Below are positions 1-5,876 of a DNA stretch of 14,127 nucleotides, piece after piece. A program made the position numbers and the translations under genes. Numbering within the stretch: position 1 is the stretch's first letter; every line of letters starts with the position of its first letter. Origin of the DNA: Methanomicrobiaceae archaeon UBA436 (lineage in GTDB: Archaea > Halobacteriota > Methanomicrobia > Methanomicrobiales > Methanoculleaceae); the NCBI GenBank assembly GCA_002497965.1, contig DAFR01000148.1:1-14127 (forward strand), read 5' to 3'. The notes below the pieces were generated by a model. That model had not been told where the DNA came from. It was given only the letters and a program-made list of their open reading frames with translations, and did no database searches.

Positions 1-470
1 AGACCCCTGATCTGCTCCGCCTGATCCTCGACCTTCTCGAGTATGCTGTAGGTGTAGTGCACGCTCTTCCCGGCGAAGGGATGGTTGAAGTCAACGACCG
101 CGCGCCTCCCTATGACGCTGATGACCACACCCTCCCTGCCTTCGATGCTGACCCGCATCCCGGGTTCGGGCTTCTCGCGGAACTGCGTGACCGGGAAAGA
201 CCTCACCTCGTTCTCGTCGTGCTCTCCGAACGCCTTCTCGGGCGGGATCTCGACCTCCCCTTCCGTGCCAACCTCCTTTCCGATCAGTTCCTCTTCAAGA
301 CCGGCAAGGATGTGGTGGCTTCCAAGGCGGATGGTTACCGGGCCGTATTCCGCCATCTGATTGTAGATATCCTCTTCCTTTGCAATCTCCTCATCTGTGG
401 TATCAAAAACGTCTCCACCGATACGGCCGGTGTATCTGATCCTGACAAAATCTCCTTCCTGAACTGCCAT
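1..470 (-). CDS. Long-type FKBP peptidyl-prolyl cis-trans isomerase (SlyD-like), 3' end outside window
   Basis: This is an archaeal long FKBP, a cytoplasmic prolyl isomerase and folding chaperone. 156 codons are visible and the C-terminus runs off the left edge. The FKBP core shows as YTG at residues 13-15, VFDTT at 21-25 and LGSHHILAGLEEELIG at 50-64. The insert-in-flap chaperone domain spans roughly 75-125 (EKAFGEHDENEV), and the core returns at about 127-146 (DFNHPFAGKSVHYTY). Family members of this kind usually run to 220-250 residues with an extra C-terminal domain, which would lie outside. I chose the ATG at 470 because GGTGA (481-477) precedes it by 6 nt. An ATG two codons upstream (476) abuts that site and is less likely. 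The gene diverges from the CyaB-like gene, and its leader contains a strong GC hairpin (508-530). The family call is secure from motifs; substrates are unknown. Confidence 0.93.
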   Translation of the reverse strand, partial: MAVQEGDFVRIRYTGRIGGDVFDTTDEEIAKEEDIYNQMAEYGPVTIRLGSHHILAGLEEELIGKEVGTEGEVEIPPEKAFGEHDENEVRSFPVTQFREKPEPGMRVSIEGREGVVISVIGRRAVVDFNHPFAGKSVHYTYSILEKVEDQAEQIRG

Positions 471-507
471 TTCCATTCACCATGGTTAGTTGGTGCACAG
501 CAGCCTC

Positions 508-530
508 CCGCTGCGGCATTCCCGCAGCGG
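508..530. promoter_or_regulatory. GC-rich perfect hairpin in the FKBP leader, flanked by GTGCAC palindromes
   Basis: The 9-nt arms CCGCTGCGG (508-516) and CCGCAGCGG (522-530) are perfectly complementary around a 5-nt loop. GGTGCAC occurs just outside at 492-498 and again at 529-535, overlapping the right arm by 2 nt; its core GTGCAC is itself palindromic. The element lies 38 bp upstream of the FKBP start codon, so it would be in the mRNA leader if transcription starts near the shared AT-rich promoter. No T-run follows on either strand, so it does not look like a terminator. A regulator-binding site or an RNA leader structure are both possible; function is inferred. Confidence 0.5.
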
Positions 531-555
531 TGCACCGCGCACCCCTGTCACATTG

Positions 556-576
556 TTCCATTTCATTAGGATGGAA
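556..576. promoter_or_regulatory. Inverted repeat TTCCAT-N9-ATGGAA beside the cyaB TATA box (candidate operator)
   Basis: TTCCAT at 556-561 and ATGGAA at 571-576 form 6-bp arms around a 9-bp centre. The right arm ends four bases before the TATA-like element at 580-587, where a repressor or activator would act on the CyaB-like gene or on the divergent FKBP gene. Only the symmetry and position are observed. Six-base arms can arise by chance. Confidence 0.25.
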
Positions 577-579
577 TGG

Positions 580-587
580 TATATATC
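580..587 (+). promoter_or_regulatory. TATA-like box for the CyaB-like gene, possibly bidirectional
   Basis: The run TATATATC preceded by GG resembles an archaeal TATA box. A start site about 25 bp downstream would fall near 608, leaving a leader of roughly a dozen bases with GAGGG at 614-618 before the ATG at 621. The placement argues against the upstream in-frame ATG at 576, which would overlap the box. The core is almost palindromic and may also serve the FKBP gene on the other strand. Confidence 0.45.
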
Positions 588-620
588 ATCATTCCAGAGA
601 GCAAACCTGATGCGAGGGTT

Positions 621-1148
621 ATGCTAGAGGTGGAGGCAAAGTTTGCGGTCAGGGGTCTCGATGCCATCAGGTCCCGGCTGGAGGCGATGGGAGCGCGAAA
701 GGGCAGGAGAGAACAGGAGCGGGACGTCTACTACAACGCTCCGCACCGCGATTTCGGAGAGACCGATGAAGCGCTGCGGGTCCGTTACGATGATACCGGA
801 GTCACCCTGACCTACAAAGGCCCGAAGGTTCGTGTTGGCGGCGCAAAGGCCCGGGAAGAGCATAACCTGGCGGTGAACTCCGGCGAGACCCTCGAGACGA
901 TGCTCTCCTGCCTTGGATTCCGGCGCGCAGCCACTGTCTCCAAGACGCGCGAGTTCTACTATATGGGAGGTGTGACCATAACACTCGACACCGTCGAGGG
1001 GCTCGGGACGTTCATCGAGATCGAGATCCTGACCGAAGACGGTAGAGACGATGCCGCCGCAAGGATTGGTGCGATTGCAAAAGAGGTGGGTGTAGATGGT
1101 CCACCGATCTACACCTCGTATCTTGAGATGCTGCTGTTCAAACGCTGA
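621..1148 (+). CDS. cyaB: CyaB-like CYTH domain protein (class IV adenylate cyclase / thiamine-triphosphatase superfamily)
   Basis: A 175-residue single-domain CYTH protein. The defining N-terminal ExExK signature is present as EVEAKF (E3, E5, K7). It is followed by the usual alternating basic and acidic strands that line the triphosphate tunnel: ALRVRYDD (51-58), TYKGPK (64-69), REEHNLAV (78-85), KTREFYY (108-114) and TLDTVEGLGTFIEIE (121-135). Family members bind triphosphates with divalent metal; activities include adenylate cyclase, inorganic triphosphatase and thiamine triphosphatase. In archaea the true substrate is generally unknown, so the cyclase label is only a family name. The start at 621 is preferred over ATG 576 because ExExK then lies at the extreme N-terminus, as usual, and because a TATA box overlaps the longer form. 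Its last 11 bases overlap the convergent phosphoesterase gene. Confidence 0.9.
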   Translation: MLEVEAKFAVRGLDAIRSRLEAMGARKGRREQERDVYYNAPHRDFGETDEALRVRYDDTGVTLTYKGPKVRVGGAKAREEHNLAVNSGETLETMLSCLGFRRAATVSKTREFYYMGGVTITLDTVEGLGTFIEIEILTEDGRDDAAARIGAIAKEVGVDGPPIYTSYLEMLLFKR

Positions 1149-1779
1149 TCAGATCAATACGGATCTCTTTTGGCTCATTCCCGAAATGGATGAGAGCGCC
1201 GTATCCATCCGATGCAGGTCCCGGGTTGACGATGGTGACACCGTCTGCCTTGATGATCCCCCGTGCCTCATGGATGTGGGCACAGCAGACCAGGTCGAAA
1301 CCGGTCATGTGCTTTCTTATGCTCTGGCTGCCGACGTGGTTCGCGCCGACGGTGTCCAGCGTCTTGTATGGCGGCGCATGGCTGATCAGGACGTTGTGAA
1401 CGTTCCGCTCCATGTACCTGACAATCCGCCCCAGTTCTTTATCGATCTCTTCTTCCGTCAGTTCAAACGGTGTGTCAAAGGGGGTCTTGTTCGAGCCGCC
1501 CAGCCCGGCGAATGTTACCTTGCCAAGGGAGATCCAGGAGTTATGCAGACAGACCGCATCCGAACGCTCGAGCACGTCGACGATCTCGCGGGGATCGCAG
1601 TTGCCTGGTATTGCAAAACATGGCACCTCGAAGGAGGAGAGTAATGACTCTACAGGTTCAAGTGGACCGAAATTGGTTATGTCACCAGCGATTATGACCG
1701 CATCGTAGTCGTAGCCAAGAAAAGCGTCAACTTTTCCGTAGTTTCCGTGCAGATCTGCTAGGAGGAGCACATCCATCAT
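1138..1779 (-). CDS. Calcineurin-like metallophosphoesterase
   Basis: A 213-residue phosphoesterase with the complete dinuclear-metal motif set in order: DLHGN (D9, H11), AGD (D33), GNCD (N60, D62), SHAPPY (H134) and CAHIHE (H168, H170). The usual GNHD is GNCD, a change common in small archaeal relatives of the Icc/YfcE kind. It probably hydrolyses a phosphodiester or phosphomonoester in the cytoplasm; the substrate cannot be read from sequence. It is the last gene of a three-gene operon, starting 3 bp after the radical SAM stop codon, so translation is probably coupled. Two adjacent ATGs (1779, 1776) could start it, and no strong ribosome site is seen. The 3' end overlaps the CyaB-like gene by 11 bp in convergent orientation. 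Confidence 0.92.
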   Translation of the reverse strand: MMDVLLLADLHGNYGKVDAFLGYDYDAVIIAGDITNFGPLEPVESLLSSFEVPCFAIPGNCDPREIVDVLERSDAVCLHNSWISLGKVTFAGLGGSNKTPFDTPFELTEEEIDKELGRIVRYMERNVHNVLISHAPPYKTLDTVGANHVGSQSIRKHMTGFDLVCCAHIHEARGIIKADGVTIVNPGPASDGYGALIHFGNEPKEIRIDLISV

Positions 1780-1782
1780 GCT

Positions 1783-2895
1783 CTATAGATGAGGAGTGTG
1801 TCTAAAAAACCTTATCTCATGATCCATCCACGAGCCGGTTATTCTGCCATCGAGCGCCAGTTTTCCAAGGACGCTCTCGGTCTCCGGAAGGAGCGGCCTG
1901 GGGCGGGCGTTTGAGAGCGGTGTCCCTGGCAGCGGCATGAAGTAGTGGATATGCGCCTTCCCGGCCCGCGTCACCTCCCTCACCAGGTCGAGCGTTGCGC
2001 GCTGGTCATCATCGGTCTCAAATGGCAGCCCCAGGATGAAATCGACGACCGGAACGAGCCCGTATTCGCGGCAGAGGTCAACGGCGGAAAGGACGTCCTG
2101 GACCGTATGCCCCCGGTGCAGACGGCGCAGCACCGCATCACTCCCCGACTGCGCCCCAAAGTGAAGACGGGTGTTGGCGCAGTGGCCGGTCACGAGTTCA
2201 AGGGACTCTCGCGAGACGCACTCCGGGCGCACCTCGCCCGGAAATGTGCCAAAGAAGACACGCCGACCATCGAGTTGCCGGAGGAGCCGTTCTACCCTGT
2301 CAAGCCGCAGATGGATGCCGTCAGAGCCGTAGGCAAAGGCGTTCGGGGCTACGAACCGGATATCCCGGTAGCGCGAGGCGTGGCGGACGATCTCGTCGAT
2401 GGAGCGGTGGCGCATACACCGCCCGAAGAGGCGCGGCGTCTGGCAGTAGCCGCAGGAGAATGGGCATCCCCTCGTTATCTCGACAAAACCCTTGATACGC
2501 GAGAAGGGCGGGTAACCGTCGAGGAGAACGGTGTGTTGTGCAGGGGTGTAGCCCGCAGAGGTGGCAACCCCTGGAGGAGCGCTCCGCCCATCCTCGATGG
2601 CGGCAAGAAGCGCCGGGAGGGTGTACTCGCCCTCCCCGACGACGACGTAATCGGCGTATTCGGCCACCTCACGGTAGCAGGCGGAGGCATGAGGCCCGCC
2701 GACAATCGTTATACAGTCTGCGCCGGCGATCTCATCACGGTAGACGCGCTCGTTGATAGAGTTCAGGCTGTAGATGGTGACGTCCGGCCGGGGGCCGTCC
2801 GCCACATCGAGTTCGTAGCCGTGCACCTCGCACGCCGCAGCAAGCGCGGCGAGGGTGTTCCTCGCCTGGGGGATGTATCGCCAGTATACCCTCAT
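1783..2895 (-). CDS. B12-binding-fold / radical SAM protein, MJ_1487 family
   Basis: A 370-residue protein with an N-terminal cobalamin-binding-like Rossmann domain (about residues 1-125; IVGGPHAS and VVGEGEYTLPALL mark its end). A radical SAM barrel follows, with CxxxCxxC as C144, C148 and C151 (GCPFSCGYCQTP) for the 4Fe-4S cluster. Downstream radical SAM features include HFGAQSGSDAVLRRLHRGH and FILGLPFET. The architecture fits the once-per-genome family typified by M. jannaschii MJ_1487, whose reaction is unknown. No DxHxxG motif is seen in the N-terminal domain, so base-off cobalamin binding is doubtful. The start is uncertain: an in-frame TTG at 2928 gives 11 more residues, but I prefer ATG 2895 because the first strand of the domain (MRVYWRY) begins there. 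Neither has a good ribosome site. It is the middle gene of a minus-strand operon, close behind the FMN-binding protein gene. Confidence 0.88.
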   Translation of the reverse strand: MRVYWRYIPQARNTLAALAAACEVHGYELDVADGPRPDVTIYSLNSINERVYRDEIAGADCITIVGGPHASACYREVAEYADYVVVGEGEYTLPALLAAIEDGRSAPPGVATSAGYTPAQHTVLLDGYPPFSRIKGFVEITRGCPFSCGYCQTPRLFGRCMRHRSIDEIVRHASRYRDIRFVAPNAFAYGSDGIHLRLDRVERLLRQLDGRRVFFGTFPGEVRPECVSRESLELVTGHCANTRLHFGAQSGSDAVLRRLHRGHTVQDVLSAVDLCREYGLVPVVDFILGLPFETDDDQRATLDLVREVTRAGKAHIHYFMPLPGTPLSNARPRPLLPETESVLGKLALDGRITGSWMDHEIRFFRHTPHL

Positions 2896-2933
2896 ATCAC
2901 GGGTTTTGCTGGCGTGCCGGGTGCTCAAAGCGT

Positions 2934-3353
2934 TCAGACTGACTTCTCCCAGCCCTGGCCCATGTCAACGATCGGGCGGACCTCCGTGACCTCAAACGTC
3001 AGCGTGGCGTGCATCATCTTCGCCGCATCCTCGCCCAGTGCCGCTGCAACCTCTCTCTTGTAGTCCTCAAGTTTCTTACCCGAGGTTGCGCAGTCCTTCA
3101 GTTTCAGGTAGACCCGCAGACCCTTCCAGTCCATGAGGGTCTTCCCCGGTTCGAGGATGGTGTAGACGGCATGGGGATTCTGCTGCAGGTAGTCGAGAGT
3201 GCGGTTCTTTCCAAGCCCCATAACGACGGTCTTCTCGTCGACCATCCGCGGCGAGCCGAAGAGAGCCGCGTTTACCTTTCCCTCTCTGTTAGCGGTGCTC
3301 AGGATGCCTATCCTTGGCTGTTTGTTGAAGTAGTCCATCAATCTGGATGACAT
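2934..3353 (-). CDS. Pyridoxamine 5'-phosphate oxidase-like FMN-binding split-barrel protein
   Basis: A 139-residue protein of the split beta-barrel flavin-binding family. The pattern is typical: a helix then strand at the N-terminus (MDYFNKQPRIGILSTAN), VNAALFGSPRMVDEKTVVMG at about 27-46, a middle segment AVYTILEP and a GLRVYLKLKD strand near 97-106. Such proteins bind FMN or F420-like flavins as homodimers and reduce or oxidise small substrates. True PdxH activity is unlikely at this length, and the substrate is unknown. The start is well supported: AGGAGGA (3367-3361) lies 7 nt before the ATG at 3353, the clearest ribosome site in the window. It is the first gene of an operon with the radical SAM and phosphoesterase genes, which suggests, but does not show, a shared redox or cofactor pathway. 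Confidence 0.85.
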   Translation of the reverse strand: MSSRLMDYFNKQPRIGILSTANREGKVNAALFGSPRMVDEKTVVMGLGKNRTLDYLQQNPHAVYTILEPGKTLMDWKGLRVYLKLKDCATSGKKLEDYKREVAAALGEDAAKMMHATLTFEVTEVRPIVDMGQGWEKSV

Positions 3354-3395
3354 AATTCTTTCCTCCTATCGATCCGAAAATTGTCACTTCTGGGT

Positions 3396-3401
3396 AAAAA
3401 A
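3396..3401 (-). promoter_or_regulatory. T-rich element between the ABC ATPase and the FMN-protein operon
   Basis: On the minus strand a TTTTTT run flanked by ACC and ACCC sits about 45 bp upstream of the FMN-protein start codon. It could be the TATA-like element of that operon, with a start site near 3375 and a leader of about 20 nt holding the AGGAGGA site. It could equally act as a T-run terminator for the ABC ATPase transcript ending at 3463. Sequence alone does not separate these roles. Confidence 0.35.
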
Positions 3402-3462
3402 GGTATGGGTGAGTGCCCTTCCGGCGCGCAAATGAAACATTTTCAGCCGCGTCCGCCCAATT

Positions 3463-4269
3463 TCAGTAGCCTGTGGCGTAGTAGTAGCCGTTTTCTCTGT
3501 GGATATGAACCTGAACGCGGAAGAGTTCGCCGATATTTCTCTCAGTCAGCACCTCAGCCTTTTCGCCGTCCATCACGATCGCACCATCCCGCATCAGGAC
3601 GACCCGCGAGATTTCCGGGATGATATCATGGAGGTTGTGCGTCACCAGGATGATTCCCGTCCCCGACCTGGCAATCTTTCTAAGGGTCTTTCGGAAGGAG
3701 TGGAGCGCGTGCAGGTCGAGACTGTTTGTGGGTTCGTCGAGTACGAGAGTGCCCGGGTCGTGGACGAGCGCCCTTCCGATCAGAAGCCTGCGGGCCTCGC
3801 CCGAGGAGACCTCCGTCATCGGCCGGTCGGCGAGGTGGGCGACATCCAGGAACTCGAGGATATCGTCCGCCTTCTGCTCCATCGCCGGTGTCACCTCATG
3901 GTAGAAGAGCCCGATGCTCGAGAAGAACCCGGAGAGCACAACCTCGCGCCCCGAGATCCCGCGGGTGAAGGTATACTGGAGGTCGCCGGAAACGATCCCC
4001 AGGTGCGATCGGAGGTCAAAGGCATCCCATGTATCAAGCCCGCAGAACCGAAAGACAGTCTCCGAGCCCGGCGAGGAGGGGTAGTATTCCCGCGTGATCG
4101 CCCGGATGAGCGACGATTTCCCGGCGCCGTTTGGCCCGAGAATGGCGAGATGCTCACCCTCCTGTATCGTGAGCGAGACGGAGTCAAGGAGTCTATGGCC
4201 GCCCCGGACAATGGTGACGTTTCGAAACTCGATGAGCGGGTGGGGGGGAGAGTGGTCTTCAGCCGTCAT
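3463..4269 (-). CDS. ABC transporter ATP-binding protein, YlmA/PhrA-type (COG1119-like), no permease nearby
   Basis: A 268-residue single nucleotide-binding domain with every catalytic motif: Walker A GPNGAGKS (45-52), Q-loop Q98, signature SSGEARR (155-161), Walker B LVLDEP (175-180), D-loop SLD (183-185) and H-loop H211. The segment EVVLSGFFSSIGLF after the Q-loop resembles the YlmA/PhrA (COG1119) group, often annotated as a molybdate-type ATPase. No membrane permease or binding protein adjoins it, so a transport role is not established. The reading frame stays open another 105 codons upstream, but that stretch lacks coding character. ATG 4269 has GGAG eight bases before it and places the first ATPase strand (LIEFRNVTIV) where expected. 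A TATA-like box lies near 4399-4404. Confidence 0.9.
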   Translation of the reverse strand: MTAEDHSPPHPLIEFRNVTIVRGGHRLLDSVSLTIQEGEHLAILGPNGAGKSSLIRAITREYYPSSPGSETVFRFCGLDTWDAFDLRSHLGIVSGDLQYTFTRGISGREVVLSGFFSSIGLFYHEVTPAMEQKADDILEFLDVAHLADRPMTEVSSGEARRLLIGRALVHDPGTLVLDEPTNSLDLHALHSFRKTLRKIARSGTGIILVTHNLHDIIPEISRVVLMRDGAIVMDGEKAEVLTERNIGELFRVQVHIHRENGYYYATGY

Positions 4270-4398
4270 CTTGACCGCTCCGTCGTGTGGGTGTTCTGGT
4301 AGAGGGATTCCATCGAACCTCGCCGCTCTGTATGTTGGACGGCTCTCTTCAAAAGGTAACCTTCTCTCGTGGCGCGGGGCGGTGGGGTGTTCTGCAAG

Positions 4399-4404
4399 TA
4401 TATA
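4399..4404 (-). promoter_or_regulatory. TATA-like box, probably for the ABC ATPase gene
   Basis: The hexamer TATATA, read on the minus strand within GGTATATACTT, would give a start site near 4375 and a leader of about 100 nt before the ATPase ATG at 4269. The same hexamer read on the plus strand would start just before the hairpin at 4430. Direction is inferred from the nearest supported gene. Confidence 0.35.
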
Positions 4405-4429
4405 CCGTTCCGGGGTATGCAGAGACGAG

Positions 4430-4454
4430 GGAGGGAAAGTTTCCTTTCCCCTCC
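4430..4454. repeat. 10-bp inverted repeat (hairpin) in the ABC/DUF169 intergenic region
   Basis: GGAGGGAAAG (4430-4439) pairs with CTTTCCCCTCC (4444-4454) around a TTTC loop, with one unpaired C at 4451. It is a purine arm facing a pyrimidine arm. On the minus strand it lies about 25 bp upstream of the TATA-like box, where an operator would be expected. On the plus strand it would sit in a transcript. No T-run follows, so termination is unlikely. Confidence 0.45.
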
Positions 4455-4693
4455 ATAGATACAGTGCCACCGTGGAGACCTCTTCTCTGGTGTCAATGTG
4501 AACAACCTCACCGAAATCCCATTCCTGCCAACGCGAACGACTCGATGGCATCGGTGAACCGGCTTGATAGCCCCCTGCATACAACCAGGAGACGCTGGCC
4601 GGGTTTGTGTCACAGAATCGTTGATCTGATGGCCTCTACTCGCCCATCGTGCAGACCATAAGATTAATCCCCCCTCCCCTGGAACAGAGCCAT

Positions 4694-5464
4694 ATGGACA
4701 CAGAACTGCGCGACACCTACATCAGGCTTCACGGGACCTGCTTCCCGGGAGCCGAACTCCCGATCGCCTTTGAGGTCGGGGGAGCGACGGAGGGTGTGGA
4801 GGAGATCCCTCCCCCTAAAGGCTGGAGATGCTTCGTCTGTGACGTCGCCAGGGTGCGGAAGGGCCAGAGCCTCGCCTTCTCTGAAGACTCGATCGGCTGC
4901 CGCGGCGGGAGGTTTTACCTCGGTTACGACACCGAAAGAGCTCCCGACTTCCGCTACTTCCTCTCATACGGCAAGCCCGGCGTCGTTGAGGGAGAGCGAT
5001 ACCGGCAGACTCCCGAACTGGTTGATGAACTCGACCGGGGGACAGCCCGGATACCGACGAAGGGAAAGAGCATCGTCTTCAAGCGCTGGGACAACCTGAC
5101 CGCTGCAGACAACCCTGACGCCGTGGTCTTCTTCGTCCGGCCCGAGGTGATCTCCGGGCTCTTTACGCTTGCAAACTTCGATCGGCCCGATCCCTGCGGG
5201 GTTATCTGTCCGTTCGGCGCCGGGTGCAGCTCGGTCTTTCACTACCCCTGGCTTGAGCAGCAGAGCGATGACCCAAAGGCCGTTCTCGGGCTGTTTGACC
5301 CTTCGGCACGGCCCTGCGTGCCGGTTGATGTCCTGACGATGGCGTTCCCCATGAAGAAGTTTGAGAAGGTCATCGGGTTCATGGAGGAGAGTTTCCTGAT
5401 CACGGGCACCTGGGAGAAGGTGATGAAGAAGATCGCACGGAGCAACGCGCTCCACTCACCCTGA
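4694..5464 (+). CDS. DUF169 family protein, cysteine-rich
   Basis: A 256-residue protein I assign to DUF169, a family common in methanogens and anaerobic bacteria and of unknown function. No signal peptide or membrane helix is seen, so it is probably cytoplasmic. Eight cysteines stand out: C16, a CFVC pair (C46, C49), C69 within SIGCRGGRFYLGY, the cluster C168-VI(G/C)-C172-C178 in DPCGVICPFGAGCSS, and C208. Such spacing would suit a metal or iron-sulfur site, but this is inference. The frame is open to a GTG at 4649; ATG 4694 is preferred because the domain begins there and an AT-rich promoter-like element lies just upstream, making the mRNA nearly leaderless. Only a weak GGA precedes it. The gene stands alone, ending convergently against the decayed gene at 5456-5837. 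Confidence 0.85.
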   Translation: MDTELRDTYIRLHGTCFPGAELPIAFEVGGATEGVEEIPPPKGWRCFVCDVARVRKGQSLAFSEDSIGCRGGRFYLGYDTERAPDFRYFLSYGKPGVVEGERYRQTPELVDELDRGTARIPTKGKSIVFKRWDNLTAADNPDAVVFFVRPEVISGLFTLANFDRPDPCGVICPFGAGCSSVFHYPWLEQQSDDPKAVLGLFDPSARPCVPVDVLTMAFPMKKFEKVIGFMEESFLITGTWEKVMKKIARSNALHSP

Positions 5465-5837
5465 AGATCTGGCATGGTGATGCTGCCAGGCAAGTTCCCG
5501 GCTCTCCTCTAACATGGCACTCTTCGGAACCACGACGATGCTGTCGATGTAGTCTGGCCAGGGCGCGGTAGCGGCAAGCCGGCTCCTCGATCCCCCTTTT
5601 CATTGGCGGCCGGTCTCACGAGATCGTCTGAATCCAGGACAACCGGTGTGCCCGCCAGGTTGTGCCACACCCTCAATAACCCGGCCATGCCGGCAACCTC
5701 TTCCTCCATGGTTGCAGTTTCTGGAGGAGGTAGTGTTCCGGCGGGGAATCCGTGCCGGTGGGCGCAGAAGATAGAACCAGAAGGTATACTCCCGCTCCGG
5801 CGTTGGAATGAGAGCGGATCACCTCCGGCGGCCGCAT
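5456..5837 (-). pseudogene. Probable frameshifted gene remnant, family not recognised
   Basis: No single frame gives a convincing protein, but three consecutive minus-strand segments show coding-like codon use (high third-position GC in stretches). They are 5837 to about 5690 (54-residue ORF beginning MRPPEVIRSHSNAGAG), 5709 to about 5593 (MEEEVAGMAGLLRVW then TPVVLDSDDLVRPAANEKG), and 5593 to 5456 (PWPDYIDSIVVVPKSAMLEE to a TGA). The second change of frame falls on an A4G5 run at 5600-5592: one extra G, or a -1 ribosomal slip, joins segments two and three into an 84-residue product. The 3' end overlaps the DUF169 gene by 9 bp. No ribosome site precedes the ATGs at 5837 or 5709. I recognise no domain. 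Alternatives are a sequencing indel, programmed frameshifting of a short gene, or plain noncoding DNA. Confidence 0.4.
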
Positions 5838-5876
5838 GCCGGCCGGGGGATCCGGTGACCGCCGCCAGCCCCCCGC

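Larger units (their letters stand above)
4270..4693. other. 424-bp intergenic region without a convincing gene
   Basis: Between the divergent ABC ATPase and DUF169 genes, frames are open on both strands, including an upstream extension of the ATPase. Their translations show no recognisable domain, and on the minus strand third-position GC is near half, well below that of neighbouring genes. The region holds a TATA-like box (4399-4404), a 10-bp hairpin (4430-4454) and a weak AT-rich element near 4657-4668 (CATAAGATTAAT) that could promote the DUF169 gene with a very short leader. I see no tRNA or recognisable structured RNA. Confidence 0.5.

Noticed and set aside
57..569. Plus-strand open frame of 170 codons at the left edge
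   Set aside because: Opposite strand to the FKBP gene, whose motifs are clear; no ribosome site or domain.
1945..3063. 372-codon plus-strand open frame opposite the radical SAM gene
   Set aside because: Antisense to a gene with unambiguous CxxxCxxC and family-wide motifs; the translation has no recognisable domain and arises from high GC and few stops.
3499..4302. 267-codon plus-strand open frame opposite the ABC ATPase
   Set aside because: The minus strand carries all ABC motifs; the plus-strand translation is low-complexity and charged, typical of an antisense shadow.
4270..4584. 105-codon N-terminal extension of the ABC ATPase
   Set aside because: Low third-position GC, no domain, and a good ribosome site with a normal N-terminus at 4269.
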